Below are positions 53,450 through 59,414 of a stretch of DNA of 59,414 nucleotides, piece by piece. The stretch is from Phytobacter palmae (GTDB lineage Bacteria; Pseudomonadota; Gammaproteobacteria; Enterobacterales; Enterobacteriaceae): positions 1 through 59,414 of the forward strand of contig FONB01000021.1 in assembly GCA_900112785.1 (NCBI GenBank), in the 5' to 3' direction. Made by a program: the position numbers and the translations under genes. Every line of letters starts with the position of its first letter. Within the stretch, counting starts at the first letter, position 1. Below the pieces are notes generated by a model. The model was not told the origin of the DNA. It saw nothing but the letters and a program-made list of their open reading frames with translations, and ran no database searches.

Positions 53450-53722
53450 TTAGGTGTTTTTCTTTTTATCAGTTCTCACTCTTTCCCACTCCGCCCGACC
53501 CTCTGCCCGCATGCGATCAATGTGCTCGGCCAGATCCTGAATATTGATACAGCGCTTAGCTTTTTGGGATGCACCGATACGGTATGTTGGAACAGGTAGC
53601 TGACATGCATTAGCCTTAGCTTCTGCAGTGGAAGGACTCATCCCGAAATATTTCTGGCAAACAGCAGAAAGCTCGATATCAGGAGTATTAAACTCAGCCA
53701 TAAGAAGAAAAAGTGTATTCAT
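53450..53722 (-). CDS. PrtN-like pyocin activator family protein
   Basis: A 90-residue protein matching the pyocin activator PrtN family: TLFLLMAEFNTPDIELSAVCQKYFGMSPSTAEAKANACQLPVPTYRIGASQKAKRCINIQDLAEHIDRMRAEG. It has the shape of an excisionase/MerR-like winged helix (helix-turn-helix then a basic wing). In enterobacterial prophages such genes lie beside the attachment end, where they may act as excisionases or activators. GGAGAG precedes the ATG. Last gene of the leftward operon. Confidence 0.85.
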   Translation of the reverse strand: MNTLFLLMAEFNTPDIELSAVCQKYFGMSPSTAEAKANACQLPVPTYRIGASQKAKRCINIQDLAEHIDRMRAEGRAEWERVRTDKKKNT

Positions 53723-53751
53723 AGTCTCTCCACATCACCGGCTGCACCCGG

Positions 53752-54027
53752 TTATCGATCATTGTAGGCACATGCGGAGCAGCCCCCGCGAGCACCTTCG
53801 TTACATTTGAGGCAAAGCGCGTGTTCGATACGCCGCGCCTTCATATCCTGTATTACTGCTGGTGGAACCATCATCGGCAACACTACATGAATCACCTGGC
53901 CTTTCAGTCGCTCAATCTCGGCGGCGTGCTCCAGTGCGATTTCTTTCCAGTCGTTGGCCTCATCGCGCCACCAGGCAACATCTGATTTAAGGCGGCACAA
54001 GCGCCGCTGTTTCAGCTTACTGGGCAT
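53752..54027 (-). CDS. Small phage protein with a C-terminal cysteine cluster
   Basis: A 91-residue protein I do not recognise. Its N-terminal half is a likely coiled helix (WWRDEANDWKEIALEHAAEIERLKGQV) and it ends CLKCNEGARGGCSACAYNDR, a C-x2-C-x8-C-x2-C arrangement suggesting a small zinc knuckle. Phage early-region genes often encode such proteins. It starts 13 bases after the upstream gene's stop. Confidence 0.7.
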   Translation of the reverse strand: MPSKLKQRRLCRLKSDVAWWRDEANDWKEIALEHAAEIERLKGQVIHVVLPMMVPPAVIQDMKARRIEHALCLKCNEGARGGCSACAYNDR

Positions 54028-54039
54028 CAGTCGTCATCC

Positions 54040-54369
54040 TCATCCCACAACTGGCAACTTGCGAAGCCAAATACAGATCGGGCCATCATCTTCTGTTTCA
54101 TGGATAGAGCAAATAAACCAACCAAGTCCTGCTGGTGGCGTAGGCTGCCATTTGGCAAATGACCCTGACTCTGCATATTCCAAATATTCTTTTGAATCTT
54201 CTTCCCCCCAATAGGAGTAAGCATCTTCGAGATTATTGGCCTGCAGCCATGCATCAAATTCACTGGACGAGATACCTTCACGGTCACCGATTAATGCTTC
54301 AAAAGCGGGGTGCGACCAGTAACCTATATCGTTACGTTCAACTGGCAATTCGGTAATGGTGTTACTCAT
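54040..54369 (-). CDS. Phage hypothetical protein
   Basis: A 109-residue acidic protein whose start overlaps the ParB-like gene stop by four bases (ATGA), strong evidence that it is translated. WQPTPPAGLGWFICSIHETEDDGPICIWLRKL at the C-terminus resembles a recurring phage-ORF ending. No known domain; function unknown. A 86-codon frame in the same stretch is a shadow. Confidence 0.72.
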   Translation of the reverse strand: MSNTITELPVERNDIGYWSHPAFEALIGDREGISSSEFDAWLQANNLEDAYSYWGEEDSKEYLEYAESGSFAKWQPTPPAGLGWFICSIHETEDDGPICIWLRKLPVVG

Positions 54370-55196
54370 GCTGTTTTCTCCCGCTGTGCTGAAATAGCCT
54401 TATGTTCATCAACAATCGCCAGCACCTCTGCCAGTGCCAGCCCTTCCAGAGTGACAACACCGTTATCATCAATACCAGCCAGGCTGATCAGTTCGACGAG
54501 ACGGCGGGCGCTTTTGACGCTGACCTCTGGGGCGATAACCTTTTTAGTAATTTTCTTTTTGCCAGCGGCGGCTGCGACGGCGCGATCCTGTTCAAGAACT
54601 TTCCCGGCGTTCTCGCCGTGCTCACGAACGCGCTCAACCGCGACACCTACGGAAACTTCTCCATTTTTAACAATCTGCTGAACGTCATGGTTAGCAGTGG
54701 CGAGGGTCAGTAACTTCTCAACCGTAGGGACCGACTTGTGAACAAGCTTCGCTATTTCCTGAGTGGTCAGGTTGAAAGTTGTAGCCAGTTCCTTAATTAC
54801 CTGCGCCTGTTCCAGCGGGGTGAGGGGCAACTGGTTATTACTGGTCATGACACGAGCCAGGCGCTCAACGTCATTGCCAACGAATGGCATGATGTGAATG
54901 CGATCAACCGGTTTACCCGCATCACGGCAGCGCTCATAGCAGCGGCGACGACGGTGACCTTCAACAACCCAAACACCGCCTTCGTCGCGTGGGGTAACTT
55001 CCAGCGGGGGAACGGTGCCGCCATTCATGAGATAGTTGAAAAGGTCGTCATCAGCCTGGCGAGTACGCTCGTCATCGTCGCGTTTGTTAAAGCCCTCTTT
55101 GACGAAGATGTTATCCAGGCTGATAAACATCCCGGTATCGGTGCGTTTAATCACACCGCCCTTCGTGGTCATCTTTTTAAATGAGTTAGCGGCCAT
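54366..55196 (-). CDS. ParB/Srx-domain protein of the phage early operon
   Basis: A 276-residue protein with a ParB N-terminal (ParB/sulfiredoxin) domain: PLEVTPRDEGGVWVVEGHRRRRCYERCRDAGKPV contains the GEGHRR-type nucleotide motif. It is followed by the ParB HTH-like LTPLEQAQVIKELATTFNLTTQEIAKLVHKSVPTVEKLLTLA. Such phage proteins may partition, nick or regulate DNA. ATG 55196 with GGGAG upstream is chosen; the frame opens 26 codons earlier. It overlaps its upstream neighbour by 11 bases. Confidence 0.83.
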   Translation of the reverse strand: MAANSFKKMTTKGGVIKRTDTGMFISLDNIFVKEGFNKRDDDERTRQADDDLFNYLMNGGTVPPLEVTPRDEGGVWVVEGHRRRRCYERCRDAGKPVDRIHIMPFVGNDVERLARVMTSNNQLPLTPLEQAQVIKELATTFNLTTQEIAKLVHKSVPTVEKLLTLATANHDVQQIVKNGEVSVGVAVERVREHGENAGKVLEQDRAVAAAAGKKKITKKVIAPEVSVKSARRLVELISLAGIDDNGVVTLEGLALAEVLAIVDEHKAISAQREKTA

Positions 55197-55623
55197 TGCT
55201 GGTGGACTCCCATTTGCCTGCAATAATTTGCTCTGCAAACCGCCGTATTTCTTCAATATCGGGATTGATTTCATGCCCGTTATTGGCAGTTGATGCCCAA
55301 TCAGCTAATGCCAAAACACCTTCTGCACGAAGTGTTTTCATAACACTCAGACTTACATCGGCTTTAATAGCCTCCGCGACAAGGCCATCCCATTTAGCGA
55401 AGTAGCATCCCCCAGGGCGCTCTTTTGATAAGCGAACCAGGAGGTCATGCATAAAGATATTGTGAGCGGCTAGATTGGTACGCTGTTCCAGCGATTCGCT
55501 TAACACCACGCTGGTAACATCCAGACGGTTAGCCAGTTCGATCATAATGTCGGAAGAAGCCGCAGGGAGATCTTTAGCCGCTGCGTGAGCGGCAGCGATC
55601 AACTTCTCTTTAGTCAGGCGCAT
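55186..55623 (-). CDS. Phage hypothetical protein (YfdS-like position)
   Basis: A 145-residue, mainly helical protein (LTKEKLIAAAHAAAKDLPAASSDIMIELANRLDVTSVVL...). I do not recognise the family. Its start overlaps the HD-domain gene by ten bases and its stop overlaps the ParB-like gene, so it is part of one tightly packed operon. GGAGATCC precedes ATG 55623. In E. coli prophage CPS-53 an unnamed yfdS gene sits at this position, but I see no secure similarity. Confidence 0.7.
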   Translation of the reverse strand: MRLTKEKLIAAAHAAAKDLPAASSDIMIELANRLDVTSVVLSESLEQRTNLAAHNIFMHDLLVRLSKERPGGCYFAKWDGLVAEAIKADVSLSVMKTLRAEGVLALADWASTANNGHEINPDIEEIRRFAEQIIAGKWESTSNGR

Positions 55624-56150
55624 TTGCGGATCTCCATCAGTTCGTTGAACCGGTTCATGAACAGGCCATAAGCCTGACCAGAACGAAGCGGGATGATCTG
55701 GATAAGGTCGGAACAGGGGATACCGTCGAGAATGGCCCAGCGTGTGCCGTCGTCGATATCCAGATCGCGACGTTCTGTCGCCAGCATGGTGAGGTCCGCA
55801 TATTTCACGACTGTCGACATATCAGTCGGCAAACTGTATTTGGCGCGAATGAGGTCATCTACCATTTGTTCGATGCGTTTATAGTCAGGCAGAAGACGTT
55901 TCAGCGGCTGCGGAATATCCTGGCAATACGCCTCGGCTGCGTCATGCATTAACGCTTCAAATGCAAATTCCGGTGGTACGATTTGGCTACACAGCACTGA
56001 GTGCTGAGCCACTGAATAAAACTCAGGAACATGGCCTGCAAATCGGCAGATATTAGAGAGGGCGTTTGCGATATCTTCGATATCAACATCGTCTACGGTT
56101 GAATTGATGTAGTCGAAACGCTTACCGCTGAGAGTCTGAATAAATGACAT
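55614..56150 (-). CDS. YfdR-like HD-domain phosphohydrolase
   Basis: A 178-residue HD-superfamily protein, the same length as YfdR of E. coli prophage CPS-53. The HD metal residues are in SVAQHSVLCSQ, FEALMHDAAEAYCQD and KYADLTMLATERRDL. It resembles YfbR-type nucleotidases, implying action on deoxynucleotides. YfdR is reported to bind DnaA and restrain chromosome replication when overexpressed; that may hold here. GGAG lies ten bases before ATG 56150. Confidence 0.83.
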   Translation of the reverse strand: MSFIQTLSGKRFDYINSTVDDVDIEDIANALSNICRFAGHVPEFYSVAQHSVLCSQIVPPEFAFEALMHDAAEAYCQDIPQPLKRLLPDYKRIEQMVDDLIRAKYSLPTDMSTVVKYADLTMLATERRDLDIDDGTRWAILDGIPCSDLIQIIPLRSGQAYGLFMNRFNELMEIRKCA

Positions 56151-56276
56151 TGTTGGTTCTCCATTACGCGCTGCACCGCGCCGTTTTTTGGTTGTAAAAA
56201 ACCCTCGCCAGTGGCGATTAATTAAATTAATTTCGCTTCCATAAATGCCCCCGCAGGGGCATTTGCAGCAGCGTAA

Positions 56277-57101
56277 TTAGGCGTTAAAGACACCGATATA
56301 AGTTTCAACCTTGCTGTCGGTGAATTTCTCAACGAGCAGATCACGGAACTCAACGGCCATTTCTTCTTCATAGGCTTCGAGCTGAGTAATACGGAGAACC
56401 AGCAGCGGCTGATTGCTGGCGAGGATGCTCATACGCACTTTAAAGCGGCGCTCAGCCAGACCTTCATACGGCACACACTTGAACTCAAAGGCCACAGGCA
56501 TAATGTCTTTGGTTTTGGCTTCAACGCTTTCCATGACCGAACGGCGACCGCTGAAATCCTGATCCTCGTATTCAGCGCTCTTAATCGCTTCGATGGTGAT
56601 CTTGCGAATTGCCGCCGCTGATTTTTTAGCGTCAATTACTGCGCCGTCACCATCAAAGCCAGTCACAAAATCAGACCAGTCTTCCAGCCATTCAGCCAGG
56701 GTTTTCTGGTCGTTACGATCACCGTTGATAGAAAGAAGCGCAGTGAATGGAGCAGTGCGTTTTAGGGTCAGAACCGCTTTATTATCCGCATGGCCGGGGT
56801 TGGTAATGGTGCCCAGGTTAAAGACCGAAGACGCGCTCATTTTATCGGTGCTGATAAAGCAACGAGTACCCTCTGCCGCATAGCCGGTAGAGTAGCGAAC
56901 GAAGTCTTCAATGCTGGAGGTATCCAGCTTGCCACGGAAACGGAAGCGCTCAGTATGCAGGCGTTCGATCGTTTCAATCGACACATCTTTTGGGAGTACA
57001 ACCGCAGGGCAATCAGCGCCTGCTAATTTTTCTTCAATGAACTGGCTCAGCACCATATCGCGGATCTGGCTGATGGCGGTGTTGTCTACTTGCTGCGACA
57101 T
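56277..57101 (-). CDS. YfdQ-like DUF2303 phage protein
   Basis: A 274-residue protein of the DUF2303 family, equal in length to YfdQ of CPS-53. No catalytic motif or membrane segment is clear; conserved bits include [38 protein letters not shown] and [24 protein letters not shown]2303 proteins occur in the early region of many phages and their function is unknown. AAGGAAA precedes ATG 57101. Confidence 0.83.
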   Translation of the reverse strand: MSQQVDNTAISQIRDMVLSQFIEEKLAGADCPAVVLPKDVSIETIERLHTERFRFRGKLDTSSIEDFVRYSTGYAAEGTRCFISTDKMSASSVFNLGTITNPGHADNKAVLTLKRTAPFTALLSINGDRNDQKTLAEWLEDWSDFVTGFDGDGAVIDAKKSAAAIRKITIEAIKSAEYEDQDFSGRRSVMESVEAKTKDIMPVAFEFKCVPYEGLAERRFKVRMSILASNQPLLVLRITQLEAYEEEMAVEFRDLLVEKFTDSKVETYIGVFNA

Positions 57102-57145
57102 AAACTGGTTTCCTTTGCTAAGAGATAAAGTCGAATTTGATGGAT

Positions 57146-57511
57146 TTATTTAGCGAGCTTCGCAGCAGGATCACCGCCCAGCGTGAACAACTGGCCCTGA
57201 TCTTCCTGCAGCACAGTGAGTTTGCCGCCGCGATTGACGTACATCGGGGTTTCGGTTGTGTCTTCCTCGCAAGACTTACCGCGCGGGGTAGGTTTGGTGA
57301 AAGAAAGGCGGTGCTGGATGGTCACGCGCTTCTCTTCCAGTGAATTGCTCAGGCGAGACAGGTCGAAGGTGACCTGCACTTTGCCTTTTTGCCCGTTATT
57401 CAAAACACCCAGAGCGACTTCATTCAGTGCTGCGGCAAGTTTGTTTTCAAACACACCGCCGTCCAGTTCCCCGAAGAAATCGGGGATATTGGTCAAACGT
57501 TCATTTTCCAT
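57146..57511 (-). CDS. YfdP-like phage protein
   Basis: A 121-residue protein beginning [54 protein letters not shown], which resembles YfdP (120 residues) at the same relative position beside YfdQ. Predicted to be soluble and mixed alpha/beta. First gene of the leftward operon, some 450 bases after the promoter at 57965. GAGGG lies eight bases before the ATG. Confidence 0.72.
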   Translation of the reverse strand: MENERLTNIPDFFGELDGGVFENKLAAALNEVALGVLNNGQKGKVQVTFDLSRLSNSLEEKRVTIQHRLSFTKPTPRGKSCEEDTTETPMYVNRGGKLTVLQEDQGQLFTLGGDPAAKLAK

Positions 57512-57555
57512 CAGTTAACCCTCAGAAGGGCGGCTGCAACCGCCGTTAGTTCTCC

Positions 57556-57644
57556 ACACAACACAAAAGAGCACCTGCGGTGAGTGCCGCCCGTAGCGAT
57601 TGGGTTATGAGCCGTCGCTATGGTGATGCTCTTGTGTGTTGTGT
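57556..57644 (-). ncRNA. Long inverted-repeat RNA stem before the YfdP-like gene
   Basis: The 18-base arms 57556-57573 and 57627-57644 (TGCTCTTGTGTGTTGTGT on the + strand) pair 17 of 18. Inside lie GCGG-TGAGTG-CCGC and TAGCGA-loop-TCGCTA, giving a three-way junction. The eight A residues beside the right arm become Ts on the minus strand at the 5' side, so it is not a terminator for the leftward message. Confidence 0.65.
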
Positions 57645-57738
57645 AAAAAAAATGCGGCACCCTCACGGGAAAATAAGATCAGATGCCGCTAATGACTACA
57701 CAGCTATCGCGTTCCAGCGATCTTTTGGCAATAACAAA

Positions 57739-57883
57739 GTATCTTCGGGCGGGGTGCTGATGACTGGTCAGCGGCCCCTACGTCATTTCTTCCTGATGCC
57801 CCGAGGGTTGGTCGGGGGACGTATTCACCAAGTGATCCTTAGTGCCTGGTAGTCAGCCAGTACTTAACCCCTCCCGAAGATAC
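57739..57883 (-). ncRNA. Multi-branched structured RNA in the prophage leader
   Basis: An outer stem of GTATCTTCGGG/CCCGAAGATAC and GGGGT/ACCCC (16 of 17 pairs, 57739-57755 with 57867-57883) encloses three arms: GCTGA/TCAGC (57756-57772), TACGTC/GACGTA enclosing CCCCGA/TCGGGG (57779-57823), and AGT..CTGG/CCAG..ACT (57841-57864). It lies about 75 nt into the leftward transcript. I do not recognise it as a known RNA family. Confidence 0.7.
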
Positions 57884-57964
57884 CTGTCAGCGAATCATCC
57901 GACTATTCGTACGCCATCGGCGGCTACTTCGTGGGCGTCCTGCCTGTTCGCTGTTTATGAAATG

Positions 57965-57993
57965 AATGTACCTTTAGTTACCTTTGCAGTCAA
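57965..57993 (-). promoter_or_regulatory. Prophage leftward early promoter (PL) with operator
   Basis: On the minus strand TTGACT (57993-57988), 17 bases, then TACATT (57970-57965). The spacer is filled by the operator GTACCTTTAGTTACC (57968-57982, + strand reading), so a bound CI would block the promoter. Start predicted near 57958. Confidence 0.82.
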
Positions 57994-58004
57994 GCGTGCA
58001 TGTT

Positions 58005-58019
58005 CCAAAAGTTACCTTC
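58005..58019 (-). promoter_or_regulatory. Second left operator
   Basis: CCAAAAGTTACCTTC on the + strand repeats the TTACC half-site of the other operators and lies upstream of the leftward -35, typical of an OL2. Confidence 0.6.
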
Positions 58020-58063
58020 CAGGTTGAAAAAATAGCCAGGGGGTTGCCTGGCTTAATAAAAAT

Positions 58064-58723
58064 TTAGAGGTTTTGGGTGATTTGAACGACCCTACCGACG
58101 ATTCGGCAGTTGCCATCAATGGGTATTGGTTTGAATGCAGGATTAAGTGGCATTAGATAGCTTTGAGGGCTATCCCATACAAGCTTTTTGACAGTGGCCT
58201 CAGAAGATCCCTCAAGGATGGCAACAACTATTTTTCCATATAAATCATTCATTTGACCGTAATGCGGTTCAACGATAACAATTGAACCCTCGGGTATAGA
58301 TGGAAGTCCGTTTGGATTAGTCATGGATTCACCACGTACAACCAAACCAAATACTTCGTCGGAAACATCCGCTGTAGTTTGCGTCCATGAAATCACATCA
58401 GTAAGCCTCGCTGCGGTATAACTTTCAGTCCAGTGCCCGGCCTGAACAGCAGAAATTATTGGTACAGTCTTGGGTGGCTTAATGAAGGGAATAACTTTAG
58501 TGTCATCAGTAACTTCATCACCTTGACCATAGAGCAGCCATTCGGGAGTTGTTGAAAGGCATATGGCCAACTGATGCAAGTTTTCTCCATCGGGCTTAGT
58601 GGTCCCATTCTCCCATTTCGTTACAGAAACCCTGCTCACACCGAGCCGTTTGGCTAGTGATTGCTGAGTGATATCGAGCTGTAAACGCCGTGATCTGATG
58701 CGGTCTTTCATCTCTGTTTTCAT
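58064..58723 (-). CDS. CI-type prophage repressor (S24 autoprotease)
   Basis: A 219-residue lambda CI-like repressor. HTH_3 at about 8-65 (QSLAKRLGVSRVSVTKWENGTTKPDGENL) and a C-terminal S24 peptidase: cleavage site Ala-Gly in SAVQAGHW, catalytic Ser in RGESMTNPNGLPSIPEGS and Lys in EATVKKLVW. RecA would trigger self-cleavage and induction. ATG 58723 lies directly beside an operator; M at 58711 is an alternative. Divergent from Cro, with operators on both sides. Confidence 0.92.
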   Translation of the reverse strand: MKTEMKDRIRSRRLQLDITQQSLAKRLGVSRVSVTKWENGTTKPDGENLHQLAICLSTTPEWLLYGQGDEVTDDTKVIPFIKPPKTVPIISAVQAGHWTESYTAARLTDVISWTQTTADVSDEVFGLVVRGESMTNPNGLPSIPEGSIVIVEPHYGQMNDLYGKIVVAILEGSSEATVKKLVWDSPQSYLMPLNPAFKPIPIDGNCRIVGRVVQITQNL

Positions 58724-58786
58724 GTAACTAATGTTACCCATTTATTGGGTAACTGTTGTTTGCTATTTAATGTACCTTTTGTTACC
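58724..58786. promoter_or_regulatory. Right operator region between cI and cro
   Basis: Three related operators occupy the gap: GTAACTAATGTTAC (58724-58737), the palindrome GTTACCCA-TTTAT-TGGGTAAC (58733-58753) and GTACCTTTTGTTACC (58772-58786), the last matching the left operator at 57968 in 14 of 15 bases. This is a lambda-like OR switch; I could not assign exact PR and PRM boxes. Confidence 0.82.
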
Positions 58787-58814
58787 TTTAAGGCGTCATC
58801 ATTTAGGAGGAAGC

Positions 58815-59012
58815 ATGTACAAATCTGACGTTGTTAAACATTTCGGTGGCATCCAAAAAACCGCAATCGCTCTTGGGATTTCTCATCCAGCCGTCTGTCG
58901 TTGGGGTGAGGTCATCCCTGAGAAACAAGCATTCGTGATCGAGCGAATTACAGATGGCGCGCTCAAATATGACGCGACTTTGTACCAGAAGCCTAGCGAA
59001 ACTGCTGCTTAA
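58815..59012 (+). CDS. Cro-like prophage repressor
   Basis: A 65-residue DNA-binding protein similar to phage P22 Cro (MYKSDVVKHFGGIQKTAIALGISHPAVCRWGEVIPEKQAFVIERITDGALKYD). The HTH covers about residues 12-32. AGGAGG lies six bases before ATG 58815. It would favour lytic growth by binding the right operators. The frame is open 28 codons upstream without a better start. Confidence 0.92.
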   Translation: MYKSDVVKHFGGIQKTAIALGISHPAVCRWGEVIPEKQAFVIERITDGALKYDATLYQKPSETAA

Positions 59013-59040
59013 AACAAACCACAGAATCAAGGGGTTAACC

Positions 59041-59414
59041 GTGGGTAATCACTGGCAAGTGGATAAACAACCAGCGTGGATGGTGGTCGCAATCAAAAAG
59101 ACGATCGCCGCGCTACCTGGCGGATACGCAGAAGCCGCTGAATGGCTGGGTGTTACTGAGGATGCGCTTTTTAACCGGCTGCGTGCTGGTGGTGATCAGA
59201 TATTCCCGATGGGGTGGGCGATGGTCCTCCAGCAGGCAAGCGGCACCAAACATATCGCCGATGCCGTTTCCAGACAGTCGAATAGTGTCAACGTTCCACT
59301 GGTGGCTATTGAGGATGTCGATAACGCAGATATCAATCAGCGCCTGATGGAAACGATTGAATGGATCAGCGAGCACTCTCAGTACGTCCGCATAGCGACG
59401 GCTGACGGGGTTAT
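59041..59414 (+). CDS. YmfL-like phage regulator, truncated at the window end
   Basis: The start is GTG 59041 with AAGGGG seven bases before it. The visible 124 residues, MGNHWQVDKQPAWMVVAIKKTIAALPGGYAEAAEWLGVTEDALFNRLRAGGDQIFPMGWAMVLQQASGTKHIADAV..., resemble YmfL of E. coli prophage e14, a CII-like HTH regulator of early phage genes, and fit its position right after cro. The reading frame continues past the window end. Confidence 0.8.
   Translation, partial: MGNHWQVDKQPAWMVVAIKKTIAALPGGYAEAAEWLGVTEDALFNRLRAGGDQIFPMGWAMVLQQASGTKHIADAVSRQSNSVNVPLVAIEDVDNADINQRLMETIEWISEHSQYVRIATADGV

Larger units (their letters stand above)
57512..57957 (-). promoter_or_regulatory. Structured 446-nt leader of the prophage leftward transcript
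   Basis: No gene is credible here. The region runs from the leftward promoter start (near 57958) to the yfdP-like start and contains two large RNA structures, at 57739-57883 and 57556-57644, listed separately. The placement before an operon, with no N-type antiterminator gene seen, suggests a cis-acting antitermination or attenuation role, comparable in position to the put RNAs of phage HK022. Confidence 0.55.

Noticed and set aside
54027-54287. An 86-codon minus-strand frame overlapping the 109-residue phage gene
   Set aside because: The other frame is coupled to its neighbour by an ATGA overlap and has the better composition; this one starts in the middle of it.
57556-57644. Terminator of the leftward operon
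   Set aside because: The T run would be at the 5' side of the stem in leftward RNA, the wrong side for termination, and it precedes rather than follows genes.
57580-57852. A 90-codon frame in the prophage leader
   Set aside because: It runs through both predicted RNA structures, has no ribosome site and points against the leftward operon; the conserved palindromes explain the sequence better than a protein.

Overview
The window is chromosomal DNA from an enterobacterium close to Escherichia, Salmonella, Citrobacter and Enterobacter. Gene order from the 23S-5S spacer to dusA follows the E. coli rrnE-yjaA-yjaB-metA-aceBAK-iclR-metH-yjbB-rluF-lysC-pgi-yjbEFGH-psiE-malGFE-malK-lamB-malM-ubiCA-plsB-dgkA-lexA-yjbJ-zur-dusA backbone, and nearly every backbone protein can be aligned by eye to its E. 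coli counterpart. ERIC-like palindromes support the same placement. The differences from E. coli (no pepE, dinF or arpA; extra sdaCB-like, panS, RNA-repair, acetyltransferase and traF-like genes) fit a Citrobacter/Enterobacter-type genome, but I cannot name the species.

Layout. 1-346: 23S-5S spacer carrying an ERIC-like element, 5S rRNA and its terminator. 358-2372: yjaA, yjaB and metA with MetJ boxes. 2440-8780: glyoxylate-shunt operon aceBAK and its repressor gene iclR (IclR operators at both), with an ASCH-domain gene behind iclR. 8938-12668: metH. 13031-17006: a serine permease and serine deaminase pair, an XRE regulator and a small membrane protein. 17166-21283: yjbB, rluF, yjbD, panS. 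21342-26536: an RNA-repair locus: rtcR, divergent from a sigma-54 promoter, a structured non-coding leader, an SPFH/slipin gene, rtcB and an RlaP-type nucleotidyltransferase. 26577-30138: lysC with a lysine riboswitch, then pgi. 30527-34306: exopolysaccharide genes yjbEFGH. 34358-35338: two acetyltransferases. 35478-44032: psiE and the maltose regulon, with three ERIC-like elements in its transcribed spacers. 44158-51967: ubiCA, plsB, dgkA, lexA with two SOS boxes, yjbJ, zur and a TraF-like outer-membrane gene.

At 52051 dusA is cut after about 22 codons by a prophage; this is its left junction (attL). The visible prophage portion runs to the window end: a Panacea-domain antitoxin/toxin pair, a leftward early operon (yfdP/Q/R-like genes, a ParB-like protein, small unknowns, a PrtN-like protein), a CI-type S24 repressor with operators on both sides, Cro, and a truncated YmfL-like gene. 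The integrase is not in the visible part.

The most novel-looking parts are (1) the RtcR-controlled locus, where a structured, partly tRNA-like leader precedes slipin-rtcB-rlaP in place of the usual rtcBA; (2) the roughly 450-nt untranslated leader of the prophage leftward promoter, which holds two elaborate multi-stem RNA structures; and (3) the Panacea toxin-antitoxin pair at the attachment site, whose toxin I could not assign to a family.
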